A stretch of 64,000 nt of DNA. It comes from Variovorax sp. YR216. Lineage in GTDB: Bacteria > Pseudomonadota > Gammaproteobacteria > Burkholderiales > Burkholderiaceae_C. The notes beneath the pieces were generated by a model. That model had not been told where the DNA came from and ran no database searches. It saw only the letters and a program-made list of their open reading frames with translations. The position numbers and the translations under genes are program-made. The stretch covers positions 1 through 64,000 of the forward strand of contig NZ_FNRO01000017.1 in assembly GCF_900107745.1 (NCBI RefSeq), in the 5' to 3' direction. This document shows, piece by piece, positions 52,038-60,509 of this stretch (the stretch's first letter is position 1; each line of letters begins with the position of its first letter).

Positions 52038-52502
52038 TCAGATCGCGCGACCGAGCACCGCGAGCGCGAACACGATCACACCGAGCATCAGGTTCAGGCC
52101 GACGAGCTTGCGGATGGTGTCGAGGTTGGCCGCCGCGACGGGCCAGGCGCGTGCGGCGACCGCGTTCCTCAAGCGCGGAAAGGGCGCGAAGCGGATGTGC
52201 AGGTAGATCGCCATCATCACGAGCCCGATCGCCAGCATCGCGTGCACGTTCCAACGCACGTTCGCGAAGCCGCCGGCCAGCCAGACCATGCCGAAGCCGG
52301 TGGCGAGCAGCAGCACGATCGCGCTCGATACGCCGGCGAAGAAGCGCTCCAGCGTCGCCGCGAGAAACGGCAGCCGCTGCGGCGGCTCGAGCGTCGCCAC
52401 CGCCGCCGGCCGCACCGCGAAGTGCATGAGCGCCATGCCACCGACCCAGAAGGCGGCGGCGACGATATGGAGAAAGAGGAGGACGGCGTATGGTGCGGGC
52501 AT
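52038..52502 (-). CDS. CopD-like four-helix membrane protein
   Basis: A 154-residue protein with four hydrophobic helices. TM1 LLFLHIVAAAFWVGGMALMHF contains two His, and TM3 WNVHAMLAIGLVMMAIYLHI contains two more; these could ligate b-type haem or copper as in the CopD family. It probably forms a transcript with the downstream molybdopterin-fold gene, echoing on a small scale the YedZ-YedY pair. Confidence 0.8.
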   Translation of the reverse strand: MPAPYAVLLFLHIVAAAFWVGGMALMHFAVRPAAVATLEPPQRLPFLAATLERFFAGVSSAIVLLLATGFGMVWLAGGFANVRWNVHAMLAIGLVMMAIYLHIRFAPFPRLRNAVAARAWPVAAANLDTIRKLVGLNLMLGVIVFALAVLGRAI

Positions 52503-52533
52503 GGCCGAGCGTAGACCGCCGCTCCGCGCGCGG

Positions 52534-53514
52534 TCAATCGACCTTGATGCCTGCCGCCTTGACCACCTGCTGCGCCTTGGCCGTCTCTTCGGCGAGGAAC
52601 TTGTCGAACTGCGCCGAAGGCATCGTGAACGCCTCGGCGCCGAGCTTGTCGAGACGTTCCTTCAGATCCGGCGATTCCATGATCTTGCTCACTTCCGCCT
52701 GCACGCGGTCGACGATGGGCCGCGGCGTCTTCGCGGGCGCGAAAAGACCGACCCAGAACAGGTATTCGGAACCCGGCACGCCGGCCTCGACCGTGGTCGG
52801 GGTCTGCGGCATCACCGCGGAACGCTTGCCGGTGCCGACCGCAAGCGCCTTGAGCCGTCCGTCCTTGATCAACGGCAGCGCAGAGACCATCGGCGCGAAG
52901 AACCAGTCCACGCGCCCGCCCATCACCTCGGTCATCGCCTCGGGCGTGCCGCGGAAGGGCACATGCTGCGCCTGCAGGCCGGCGGCGAGCCGGAACACCT
53001 CCGCATTCATGTGCGTGGCCGACCCGTTGCCGGCCGAGGCGTAGTTGAAGCCGCCGGGCTTGGCCTTGACCTGCGCGACCAGGTCCTTCACGTCGGTGAA
53101 GCGGTTGGGCGGTGTCACCAGCACGTTGGGCAGGCTCGCGAGCGGCGTGATGCCGGCGAAGTCCTTCAGGGTGTCATAGGACAGGTTCGGATAGATCGCC
53201 GGGTTGACCAGATGCCCGGCGGAGTGGATCAGCAGCGTGTAGCCGTCCGCCGGCGCCTTTGCGACTTGCGTCGCGCCGAGCGTGCCGCCTGCGCCGGGCT
53301 TGTTGTCGACGATCACGCTGGTGCCGAGCGCGGGTCCGAGCTTCTCGGCCACGAGCCGGGCCACGATGTCGGTGCCGCTGCCCGCGGTGAAGGGCACGAT
53401 CAGCCTGACCGTCTGCCCGCGCGGCCAGTCGCCCTGTGCGTGCACACCGCCGAGCGCGAAGAGTGCGAGCGAGGCCGCGATCAGGCTGCGCCGGCGGGGG
53501 ATGAAGGTCGTCAT
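52534..53514 (-). CDS. Bug/TctC-family periplasmic binding protein of the LacI-controlled unit
   Basis: A 326-residue binding protein with signal peptide (SLIAASLALFALGGVHAQ) and the family blocks VRLIVPFTAGSGTDIVARL and DNKPGAGGTLGATQVAKAP. It is the last gene of the intradiol dioxygenase unit, 65 bp after the cupin gene. It presumably captures the pathway's substrate, but no tctA/B partner lies in the unit; it could serve the orphan TctBA at 3828-5779. Confidence 0.9.
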   Translation of the reverse strand: MTTFIPRRRSLIAASLALFALGGVHAQGDWPRGQTVRLIVPFTAGSGTDIVARLVAEKLGPALGTSVIVDNKPGAGGTLGATQVAKAPADGYTLLIHSAGHLVNPAIYPNLSYDTLKDFAGITPLASLPNVLVTPPNRFTDVKDLVAQVKAKPGGFNYASAGNGSATHMNAEVFRLAAGLQAQHVPFRGTPEAMTEVMGGRVDWFFAPMVSALPLIKDGRLKALAVGTGKRSAVMPQTPTTVEAGVPGSEYLFWVGLFAPAKTPRPIVDRVQAEVSKIMESPDLKERLDKLGAEAFTMPSAQFDKFLAEETAKAQQVVKAAGIKVD

Positions 53515-53579
53515 GTCTTTGTCTCCGTTGGAATCGTTGTGGTTTCGAAATGCGACGAATCGGAAAGCGGGGGGCTGGC

Positions 53580-53936
53580 TCAGGCCGGTGGCGCGTTGGC
53601 CATCACCAGCACGACCAGCGCGGGCCGGTTCGTGCGGTTGACGAGCTGGCGCTTCTCGCCGGGCGCGAAGCGGCAGCTGTCGTACGGGCCGAGTTCGTGC
53701 TCGTCGCGCTGCCCGTCGAGCTCGCCGACCACGGTCAGCCGGCCTTCGAGCACGAGGTAGAGCTTTTCGATCGGCGAACCGTCGAGCGTGGTGTGGCCGC
53801 CGGGCAGGAGCTGGCTCATGCCCATCCACATCTGCGTGCTCGGGCCGGCCTCCTTGCCCTGCAGGCGCAGGCAGCGCATGTCGAAGTGGTTGGGCGCCTC
53901 GTAAGTGGGCGCTTCATCGATGCGGGTCACATGCAT
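53580..53936 (-). CDS. Small cupin protein
   Basis: A 118-residue single-domain cupin. Motif 1 region LPGGHTTLDGSPIEKLYLVL and EGRLTVVGELDG; motif 2 PYDSCRFAPGEKRQLVN. The usual metal His set is incomplete (one His in motif 1, none in motif 2), so it may be a lactone/enol isomerase-like or a non-metal cupin. It is the fifth gene of the LacI-controlled unit. Confidence 0.82.
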   Translation of the reverse strand: MHVTRIDEAPTYEAPNHFDMRCLRLQGKEAGPSTQMWMGMSQLLPGGHTTLDGSPIEKLYLVLEGRLTVVGELDGQRDEHELGPYDSCRFAPGEKRQLVNRTNRPALVVLVMANAPPA

Positions 53937-53957
53937 GGCGTGTCTCCTCCGTGCGGC

Positions 53958-54959
53958 TCAGGGGCGCAGCACGACGCGGTCGGTGCTGCCCGAGAGCACC
54001 AGTCGATAGGCATCGATCGCTTGATCGAGCGTGTAGGCCCGCGCCACCGGGAAGGGCTTGAGCGTGCCGCGCTCGAAGCCCTCGCGCATCGCGTCGAGCT
54101 GCGCGGTGGAGGCGATGCAGTCCATCGCCAGCGAGTCGATGCCCACGTAGGTGTGCATGCCGCGGTAGAACGCGAAGATGTCGAAGGGCACTGCGCGGTC
54201 GTGCGTCGCGATGAAGATCTGCGTCGCGCCCTTGGCCATCGACTTGTTCGCGGCGTCGAAATACGCGCTGCCCACGGTGTTGTAGGCAATGTCCACGCCA
54301 CGCCCGTTCGTGAGTTCGCGCACGTGGGCCGCCACGTCGCCCTCCCGCGCGTCGATCGCATCGACCGGCGCGCACGCGAAGCCCTCGAACGGTCCGGCGC
54401 GCCGCTGCACCGCGATCACGCGCGCGCCACCCTGTGCGGCGAGTTGCACCGCCGCCTGGCCGACCTTGCCGTTCGCGCCGAGCACCAGCACCGTCTGCCC
54501 GGCGCGCGGCATGCCGCTGCGGCGGAAGCCCTCGTACGCCGTCACGAAAGGCACGCCGACCGCGCCGGCCTCGTCCATCGAAATGCCGCGCGGCTTGTCG
54601 CGCAATGCCTCCACCGGCAGCACGAGGAAGCGTGCGTGCGAGCCGTCGCGCGTGATGCCGACGTCGCCGCCCGAGCCGTAGACCTCGCGCCCCACCCAGT
54701 CCCCGGGCCCGTCGACCACGACGCCCGCGAAGTCGCGGCCCGGCGTCCGCGGCCAGACGGCCTGCGGCATGATGCCCAGCGTGGCTTTCACGTCGCTGGG
54801 GTTCACCGCCGCGGCGCATACCTTGACCACCGCGAAGCCGGGCTTCGCCACCGGCTGCGGCTGCGGCGCGGCTTCCAGCCGCAGCTCGTCGAGATGGGCC
54901 GCCTTCTGATTCACCCGCAGCGCGAGTGCCATGGTGTTTTCCGCCATCACTGCGCTCAT
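53958..54959 (-). CDS. Zinc-type alcohol dehydrogenase / quinone oxidoreductase family protein
   Basis: A 333-residue MDR enzyme. N-terminal GroES-like part has VCAAAVNPSDVKATLG and PGRDFAGVVVDG; the NADPH site is VLVLGANGKVGQAAVQLAA near 158. No Cys/His catalytic zinc ligands are seen, so it fits the NADPH quinone/enoyl reductase group better than zinc alcohol dehydrogenases. The ATG overlaps the BKACE stop (ATGA). It may reduce an unsaturated ring-cleavage product. Confidence 0.88.
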   Translation of the reverse strand: MSAVMAENTMALALRVNQKAAHLDELRLEAAPQPQPVAKPGFAVVKVCAAAVNPSDVKATLGIMPQAVWPRTPGRDFAGVVVDGPGDWVGREVYGSGGDVGITRDGSHARFLVLPVEALRDKPRGISMDEAGAVGVPFVTAYEGFRRSGMPRAGQTVLVLGANGKVGQAAVQLAAQGGARVIAVQRRAGPFEGFACAPVDAIDAREGDVAAHVRELTNGRGVDIAYNTVGSAYFDAANKSMAKGATQIFIATHDRAVPFDIFAFYRGMHTYVGIDSLAMDCIASTAQLDAMREGFERGTLKPFPVARAYTLDQAIDAYRLVLSGSTDRVVLRP

Positions 54960-55843
54960 GAGCGTGCCTCCCCCAATCCCAGCATCGCGCGCGCCTCGCG
55001 TGCCGTGGCGATCTCGCCGCCCAGGCTCTGGATGATGTCGCGCGCCTTGGCAACGAGCTGGGCGTTGCTCTCGGCGAGGACGCCCTTTTCGAGATAGATG
55101 TTGTCTTCCATGCCCACGCGCACGTGGCCGCCCAGCAGCCACGCCTGCGCGACGATCGGGAACTCCATGCGGCCGATGCCGAAGGCGCTCCAGAAGGCGC
55201 CGCGCGGCAGCATGTCGCGCGCGTACAGCACGGTCTGCGGCGTGGGCATGAAGCCGTACTTCACGCCGAGAACGAAGGTCCACATGCCGGGGCCGTCTAG
55301 CGTGCCGTCGGCGATGAGGTCGAGCGCCATGTGGATGTCGCCCGAGTCGAAGATCTCCAGCTCCGGCTTCACCCCGGCTTCGCGCATCACCTTGGCCATG
55401 CGGCGCACGTTCTTCGGCGTGTTGATGACGACGTCGGGGCCCGAATTCATGGTGTTCAGGTCGAGCGAGCAGACATCGGGCCGGATCAGCGCGATGTGCT
55501 CCACGCGCTTTTCCGGCGGCAGCAGCGTGCTGCCGGGCGCGGCGACCTTCGGGTCGTCCTCGCTCGGGATGAAGCGGCCGCCCGGGCCGGTCGTGAGGTT
55601 GATGATCAGCTCGCGGTTGCTGCGGCGGATGCGGTCGACCACCTCGCGGTAGAGATCGACTTCCATCGAAGGCCGGCCGGTCTTCGGGTCGCGCACATGG
55701 ATGTGCACCTGGCCCGCGCCGGCCTCGGCGGCGGCGAGGCATTCGTCGGCGATCTGCGTGGGCGTGACCGGCAGGTGCGGGGTCTGCTCGGGCTTAACGA
55801 GGTTGCCCGTGACCGCGCAGGTGATGAGGGTCTTCGTGTTCAC
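54956..55843 (-). CDS. BKACE family beta-keto acid cleavage enzyme
   Basis: A 295-residue DUF849/BKACE protein. Enzymes of this family condense a beta-keto acid with acetyl-CoA and cleave it to acetoacetate and a new acyl-CoA. The metal ligands HIHVRDP (His47, His49) and a late Glu in VGMEDNIYL are present, with TTGPGGRF near 87. Each end overlaps its neighbour by ATGA, so it is tightly coupled to the SDR and the MDR dehydrogenase genes. The substrate is not determined. Confidence 0.92.
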   Translation of the reverse strand: MNTKTLITCAVTGNLVKPEQTPHLPVTPTQIADECLAAAEAGAGQVHIHVRDPKTGRPSMEVDLYREVVDRIRRSNRELIINLTTGPGGRFIPSEDDPKVAAPGSTLLPPEKRVEHIALIRPDVCSLDLNTMNSGPDVVINTPKNVRRMAKVMREAGVKPELEIFDSGDIHMALDLIADGTLDGPGMWTFVLGVKYGFMPTPQTVLYARDMLPRGAFWSAFGIGRMEFPIVAQAWLLGGHVRVGMEDNIYLEKGVLAESNAQLVAKARDIIQSLGGEIATAREARAMLGLGEARS

Positions 55844-56604
55844 AGGTGCCGTCCTCCATCCACGACGATGCGCGTGCCGGTGACGAAGCGCATCGTGGTC
55901 GCGAGCGCCTCGATCGCGGACGCGACGTCTTCGGGCGAGCCGATGCGGCCGAGCGGCGTGGTGGTGGCCATCTTGGCCTTGAAGTCCTCGCCGCGCCCCG
56001 GCACGAAGGACGACTCGACCGCGCCCGGCGACACCGACACCACGCGCACCGCAGGCGCCAGCGCCTTGGCGAGCGCATCGCCCACCACGTCGAGCCCCGC
56101 CTTGGCGGCAACGTAGGCGAGGTTGCTGCCCACGCCGGTAAAGCCCGCGATGGACGAGACGTTGACCACCAGCGCGTCGCCGCTCTGCTTGAGCAGCGGT
56201 GCGAACACGCGGATGGTTGCGAACACGCCGCGGAAGTTGGCGCGCATCAGGTCGTCGATGAGCTCGTCGGTCAGTGCTTCGAGATCGGCTGCGGCCACCG
56301 GCTGCGTGTGGCCGGCGCTGTTCACCAGGATGTCGCAGCGGCCGTAGGTGGCCTGCACTTCCGCCGCCGCCTTGCGCAGGCTCGGCGTGTCGACGATGTC
56401 GGCGCGGATCGCCGAGTGGCGCTGCGCGGTGCCGCCCGGCAGCGCAGCGGCGCGCGCGGCGCCGTCATCGCCTTTGCGATGCAGCAGCACGCAGGTCGCG
56501 CCGAGCGCCGCGAGCCGGCGCGCCGTCGCATAGCCGATGGCGCCGAGGCCGCCGGTGATGACCGCGACCTTGCCGTCGAGTCGGGATGTGGGTTCGAAGC
56601 TCAT
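55840..56604 (-). CDS. Short-chain dehydrogenase/reductase
   Basis: A 254-residue classical SDR. Cofactor motif TGGLGAIGYA (about 17-26), NSAG near 94, catalytic Ser in VSSIAG near 150 and YVAAK near 163, and the C-terminal GRIGSPEDVASAIEAL. It precedes BKACE with an ATGA overlap. Likely an NAD(P)-dependent oxidoreductase acting on the ring-cleavage intermediate, for example making or reducing a keto group. Confidence 0.9.
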   Translation of the reverse strand: MSFEPTSRLDGKVAVITGGLGAIGYATARRLAALGATCVLLHRKGDDGAARAAALPGGTAQRHSAIRADIVDTPSLRKAAAEVQATYGRCDILVNSAGHTQPVAAADLEALTDELIDDLMRANFRGVFATIRVFAPLLKQSGDALVVNVSSIAGFTGVGSNLAYVAAKAGLDVVGDALAKALAPAVRVVSVSPGAVESSFVPGRGEDFKAKMATTTPLGRIGSPEDVASAIEALATTMRFVTGTRIVVDGGRHL

Positions 56605-56625
56605 GAAAGTTCTGGTTGAAGGGGT

Positions 56626-57492
56626 TCAGGGAATGGGGGGGTGGGGGAATTTCATTTCGCCCGCCTCCAGCACGAAGTCGTGCTGAAGCGTCGCGTGGCC
56701 CGTGCCTTCCTGCGGCTCGAAGCGGCCGATGAGGCGGCGGGTGACGCCGAAGACCGGATCGCTTTCCAGGTTCTCGTCGTCGTCCGCGAACACCTGCGTG
56801 ATCAGCACCTTGTGCCCCGGCTTGCTCACCATGAAGTGCAGGTGCGCCGGCCGGTTGGGATGCCGCTGCTGCGCGCGCAGCAACTCGCCGCAGGGTCCGT
56901 CGGTGGGCACCGGGTAGCCGGCCGGCCGCACGGTCCACAGCCGGAAGCGGCCTTCGGCGTCGGTCTTGAAGCGGCCGCGCAGGTTCATGTCTTCCTGCGA
57001 TTCGTCCTGGTTCTCGTAGAGCCCGACCGGCGACGCCTGCCACACATCGACCGTCGCGCCGGCGACCGGCTGACCCGCCGAATTGCGGACCGTGCCCGAC
57101 ACCTCCAGCGGCGTGCCGGGGGTTTCCGAGCGGGCGATGCTTTCGCCCGCATCGCACACCGGCGCGTTCGCGCGCCAGAACGGCCCGAGCAGCGCGGCGG
57201 GCGATTCGCCCTGCGGGTCCTGGTTGTTGAGCAGCGCGACCAGCGTCGACACGCCGAGCAGGTCCGCGGCGAGCACGACCTCGTTCTTCTTCTCGCCGCT
57301 GGCCTGGCCGATGGCGACGATGAAGCCGAGCGCGCGCTCGAACTCCTCCTCGGTCAGCTTCACCTCCTGCACGAAGGCATGCAGGTGGCGCGTGAGCGAT
57401 TGCATGACGGTGCGAAGGCGCGGGTCGGGTGTGCGGCCCATGGCGTGGGTCGCCATCTCGAGCACGGAATCGGGGGTGGTGACGATGTTCAT
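56626..57492 (-). CDS. Intradiol ring-cleavage dioxygenase (hydroxyquinol/catechol 1,2-dioxygenase type)
   Basis: A 288-residue enzyme with an N-terminal helical dimerisation domain (about 20-95) and a catalytic beta domain. The Fe(III) ligands are all visible: Tyr159 (VGLYEN), Tyr193 (RPAGYPVP), His217 and His219 (RPAHLHF), with the conserved Arg214. It would open a catechol or hydroxyquinol between the hydroxyls. It is first of the six-gene unit and has a LacI-type operator directly at its promoter. The N-terminal domain favours the hydroxyquinol/catechol group over protocatechuate dioxygenase. Confidence 0.93.
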   Translation of the reverse strand: MNIVTTPDSVLEMATHAMGRTPDPRLRTVMQSLTRHLHAFVQEVKLTEEEFERALGFIVAIGQASGEKKNEVVLAADLLGVSTLVALLNNQDPQGESPAALLGPFWRANAPVCDAGESIARSETPGTPLEVSGTVRNSAGQPVAGATVDVWQASPVGLYENQDESQEDMNLRGRFKTDAEGRFRLWTVRPAGYPVPTDGPCGELLRAQQRHPNRPAHLHFMVSKPGHKVLITQVFADDDENLESDPVFGVTRRLIGRFEPQEGTGHATLQHDFVLEAGEMKFPHPPIP

Positions 57493-57509
57493 GGTCGGCT
57501 TGAAGGTAT

Positions 57510-57523
57510 TGCAAACGTTTGCA
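57510..57523. promoter_or_regulatory. LacI-type operator O1 at the dioxygenase promoter
   Basis: TGCAAACGTTTGCA is a perfect 14-bp palindrome with the central CG of LacI/GalR sites. It lies directly downstream of the predicted -10 box (57525-57530) and 18 bp before the dioxygenase ATG, so a bound repressor would sit over the transcription start. Confidence 0.8.
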
Positions 57524-57524
57524 C

Positions 57525-57553
57525 ATTATTCGCTGTTCCAACGGCCGAGTAAA
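57525..57553 (-). promoter_or_regulatory. Promoter of the intradiol dioxygenase-BKACE unit
   Basis: On the minus strand TTTACT (57553-57548, four of six) and AATAAT (57530-57525, five of six) are separated by 17 bp. The start point would fall within operator O1. Confidence 0.6.
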
Positions 57554-57612
57554 ATTCGGGAATTCCCTCAACCCCTCGGTAGATGGGGTCTTGATCCCAG
57601 GACCTGTCAAAC

Positions 57613-57622
57613 CAAACGTTTG
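57613..57622. promoter_or_regulatory. LacI-type operator O2 in front of the lacI-type gene
   Basis: CAAACGTTTG, followed by CA as in O1, repeats the O1 core and ends 5 bp before the regulator's ATG. Its centre is 101 bp from that of O1. It probably serves autoregulation and possibly looping with O1. Confidence 0.7.
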
Positions 57623-57627
57623 CATCC

Positions 57628-58647
57628 ATGAACCCGCACCAGTCCTCCGCCGTCACCATCCGCGATGTCGCGCAAGCGGCGGGCGTGCATGTGTCGACGG
57701 TGTCGCGCGCGCTCAATCCGGACAAGCGCGGCCTTATCAGCGCCGAGGTGCTGCGGGCGGTGGAGGAGGCGGCGCAGCGGCTCGGTTACCGCCCGAACCG
57801 CGCGGCGTCGGCGCTGCGCACCGGGCGCACGCAGACCATCGGCGTGCTGCTGCCCGACATCACCAACCCGGTGTTCCCGCCGATCCTGCAAGGCATCGAG
57901 GCCAGTGCCGCGGCACGCGGCTACTTCGTGTTCGTCGCCAACGTGGCGGACCACGTACTGGCGCAGCCGATCGTCGAGCGCATGCTCGCGCAACGCGTGG
58001 ACGGGCTCGTGATGGCGATCGCGACCCGCGACGATCCGCTGGTCGACTTCATCGCGAAGGCCGGGATGCATGCCGTGCTCGTGAACCGCGCGGACGAGAG
58101 CGGCCGCCTGCCGGCGGTGGTCAGCGACGACCGGCTCGCGATGAAGCTCGCAGTCGACCACCTCGTCGCGACCGGGCATCGGCGCATCGGCCACCTGGCG
58201 GGCCCGCAAAGCGTGCCGACCGGCGTGGCCCGTCGCCAGGGTGTCGAGCAGGCACTGCGCGATCGCGGGCTGGAAATGGCCTGCGTCGCCGAATGCGAGG
58301 GCTACACCCGCGAAGCCGGCGCCGCCGCCATGCGCAAGTTGCTGGACGAGAACCAGCGGCCCGATGCGGTGGTGTGCTGCAACGACCTCGTCGCGCTCGG
58401 CGCCTACGACGTGCTGCGCGAGCGCCGCATCGAGGTGCCGCGCGACATCTCCATCACCGGCCACAACGACATGCCGCTGGTCGACATGGTGAATCCGCCA
58501 CTCACCACCATTCGTCTGCCGCACCGCGAGCTGGGCTGGCGCGCGGCGGAGATGCTGTTCGACGAGATCGACGGCAAGGCGCTGTCGGCCTCGACCGTGG
58601 TGCTGCGGCCCGAACTCATCGTGCGCGAATCGACGCGCAAGCCCTGA
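57628..58647 (+). CDS. LacI-family regulator of the intradiol dioxygenase unit
   Basis: A 339-residue LacI/GalR regulator. HTH at about 9-30 (TIRDVAQAAGVHVSTVSRAL), hinge LGYRPNRAASALRTGRTQTI, then a periplasmic-binding-protein-like effector domain (GVLLPDITNPVFPPILQGIE to LRPELIVRES). It is divergent from the six-gene unit, and both sides have the same CAAACGTTTG operator, which strongly ties regulator to operon. The inducer is presumably the substrate or an intermediate. Confidence 0.93.
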   Translation: MNPHQSSAVTIRDVAQAAGVHVSTVSRALNPDKRGLISAEVLRAVEEAAQRLGYRPNRAASALRTGRTQTIGVLLPDITNPVFPPILQGIEASAAARGYFVFVANVADHVLAQPIVERMLAQRVDGLVMAIATRDDPLVDFIAKAGMHAVLVNRADESGRLPAVVSDDRLAMKLAVDHLVATGHRRIGHLAGPQSVPTGVARRQGVEQALRDRGLEMACVAECEGYTREAGAAAMRKLLDENQRPDAVVCCNDLVALGAYDVLRERRIEVPRDISITGHNDMPLVDMVNPPLTTIRLPHRELGWRAAEMLFDEIDGKALSASTVVLRPELIVRESTRKP

Positions 58648-58656
58648 GCGGATGGC

Positions 58657-59571
58657 TCAGAAGATCGACAGCCCGGTCTTCGCCACGAACAGTTCGAGCG
58701 CCTTCAGCCCGAGCAGCGAATTGCCCGAGGCATCGAGCGCCGGCGACCACACGCACAGCGTGAGCTGGTCCGGCACCACCGCGACGATGCCGCCGCCCAC
58801 GCCGCTCTTGCAGGGCAGGCCGATCGAGAAGGCCACGTCGCCGGCCGCGTCGTAGGTGCCGCAGGTGAGCATCAGCGCGTTGATGCGGTGCGTGTGGCGC
58901 TCGGTCGTGATCTCGGGCCGGCCGTCGAAGGGGTGCGCGCCGTCGCGGCACAGGAAGGCGGAGGCGCGCGCGAGCTGCCGGCAGTTCATCTGGATCGCGC
59001 ACTGGTGGAAGTACAGCGCCAGCACCTCGCCGACCGCGTTGTCGATCTTGCCGAAGCTCTTCATGAAGTTGGCCAGCGCGATGTTGCGGAAGCCCGTCGC
59101 CGCTTCGGACGCTGCGACTTCCTCGTCGAACTGGACTGGCTCGCCGCAGAGGTCCGACATGAAGGCCAGCAGGTCGGCCTTGGCGTGGCCCCGGCTCACG
59201 AGGCGGTCCGCGACCGCGATGGCGCCCGCGTTGATGAACGGGTTGCGCGGCTTGCCTTGCTCGCTTTCGAGCTGCACCAGCGAATTGAACGGGTTGCCGG
59301 AAGGCTCGCGTCCCATGCGCTCCCAGAGCGCATCGCCGAGGTAGCGCATCGCGAGCGTGAGCGTGAACAGCTTGGAAATGCTCTGGATCGAGAACGGCGT
59401 GGCCGCGTCGCCCGCGCAGGCTTCCACGCCTTCGCGCGTGTGCAGCGCGATGCCGAACTGCGCCACCGGCACGCGCGCAAGCCCGGGGATGTAGCACGCG
59501 ACCGCGCCTTCCGCGCCCAGCAAAGGCCGGATCTCGCGGTCGATCTCGTCGAGGACGGTCTGGAAGTTCAT
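58657..59571 (-). CDS. glsA: Glutaminase
   Basis: A 304-residue glutaminase of the serine beta-lactamase-like fold, hydrolysing glutamine to glutamate and ammonia. The catalytic Ser64-x-x-Lys67 lies in SIQSISKLF; NPFINAGAI near 105 and KSGVGGGIVAVVP near 260 are typical. Length fits GlsA (about 308). It is 4 nt before the EamA gene stop-to-start, in the same direction, so they may share a transcript. Confidence 0.93.
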   Translation of the reverse strand: MNFQTVLDEIDREIRPLLGAEGAVACYIPGLARVPVAQFGIALHTREGVEACAGDAATPFSIQSISKLFTLTLAMRYLGDALWERMGREPSGNPFNSLVQLESEQGKPRNPFINAGAIAVADRLVSRGHAKADLLAFMSDLCGEPVQFDEEVAASEAATGFRNIALANFMKSFGKIDNAVGEVLALYFHQCAIQMNCRQLARASAFLCRDGAHPFDGRPEITTERHTHRINALMLTCGTYDAAGDVAFSIGLPCKSGVGGGIVAVVPDQLTLCVWSPALDASGNSLLGLKALELFVAKTGLSIF

Positions 59572-59575
59572 GGTT

Positions 59576-60466
59576 TCACACCCGGCGGTTCACCAGCACG
59601 ATACCCAGCGCCACGCCGGCCAGCGCGAGCATCAACTGCAGCGTGAGCGGCTCCGACAGCAGCACCACGCCGAACACAAGCGCGAAGAGCGGCGTGAGAA
59701 AGGTGAACGACGAAATGCGCGTCGCCGGATAGTGCCGCAACATCCACATCCACGCGAGATAGCTTGCAAAGGCCCCGATCGCGGTCTGCAGCGCGATCGA
59801 GAACCAGGCATAGCCGGAATACGCAAAACCCCAGGCTTCGCCCAGCGCAAGCGACAGCACCGGCAGGATCGCCGCGGTGACCGCGATCTGATAGAAGAGC
59901 GCCTTCTCCGCGCTGGCGGTCGCGAGCTTCGTGGTGCGGATCGCGAGCGTCGTCAGTCCCCACAGGATGCCGGCCATCAGCGCGAGTGCATCGCCGTGGA
60001 GCTGGCCCGACGTGCTGTGGCCGAAGCTTTCGCTGAAGGCCAGCACCACGCCGAAGAAGGCGATCGCAAGGCCGATCCATTGAATGCCCCGCAGCCGTTC
60101 CGACTGCACGAAGCGCGGCAGCAGCAGCGCGACCACGAAGGGCGAGGTGTAGAGGAACACCGTCAGCCGCGATGCGCTGGTGCGCTGCAGCCCGAGGTAG
60201 ATGCAGGTGAACTCGCCCGCGAACAGGGCCCCGGCGAGCAGCCCGCCCATCAAGGTGCCGTCGCGCTCGAACAGCGCGACGCCTCGCCAGCGGCACCACA
60301 GCCACAGCACCACGACCGCGCCGCTCATCCGGATCGCGGCCTGCCACAGCGGCGGCACTTCGGCGACGGTGGTCTTGATGAGGATCTGCTGCAGGCCCCA
60401 GAAGGCGCAGCAGGCGAGGAGGAGGGCGATGGCGCGGGCGTCGAGGTGGTCCTTGCGGTCGATCAT
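59576..60466 (-). CDS. EamA/DMT-family transporter
   Basis: A 296-residue protein with ten hydrophobic segments in two EamA repeats (the first from about 12, the second from about 158). Motifs LLACCAFWGLQQILIK in TM1 and FTFLTPLFALVFGVVLLSEP in TM9 are typical. Its stop lies 4 nt before the glutaminase ATG. It probably exports amino acids or metabolites; the substrate is unknown. Confidence 0.9.
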   Translation of the reverse strand: MIDRKDHLDARAIALLLACCAFWGLQQILIKTTVAEVPPLWQAAIRMSGAVVVLWLWCRWRGVALFERDGTLMGGLLAGALFAGEFTCIYLGLQRTSASRLTVFLYTSPFVVALLLPRFVQSERLRGIQWIGLAIAFFGVVLAFSESFGHSTSGQLHGDALALMAGILWGLTTLAIRTTKLATASAEKALFYQIAVTAAILPVLSLALGEAWGFAYSGYAWFSIALQTAIGAFASYLAWMWMLRHYPATRISSFTFLTPLFALVFGVVLLSEPLTLQLMLALAGVALGIVLVNRRV

Positions 60467-60509
60467 TCGGTGCTTGTCTCTTCTTGTTCGTTGTCGTCGG
60501 CAGCGAGGC

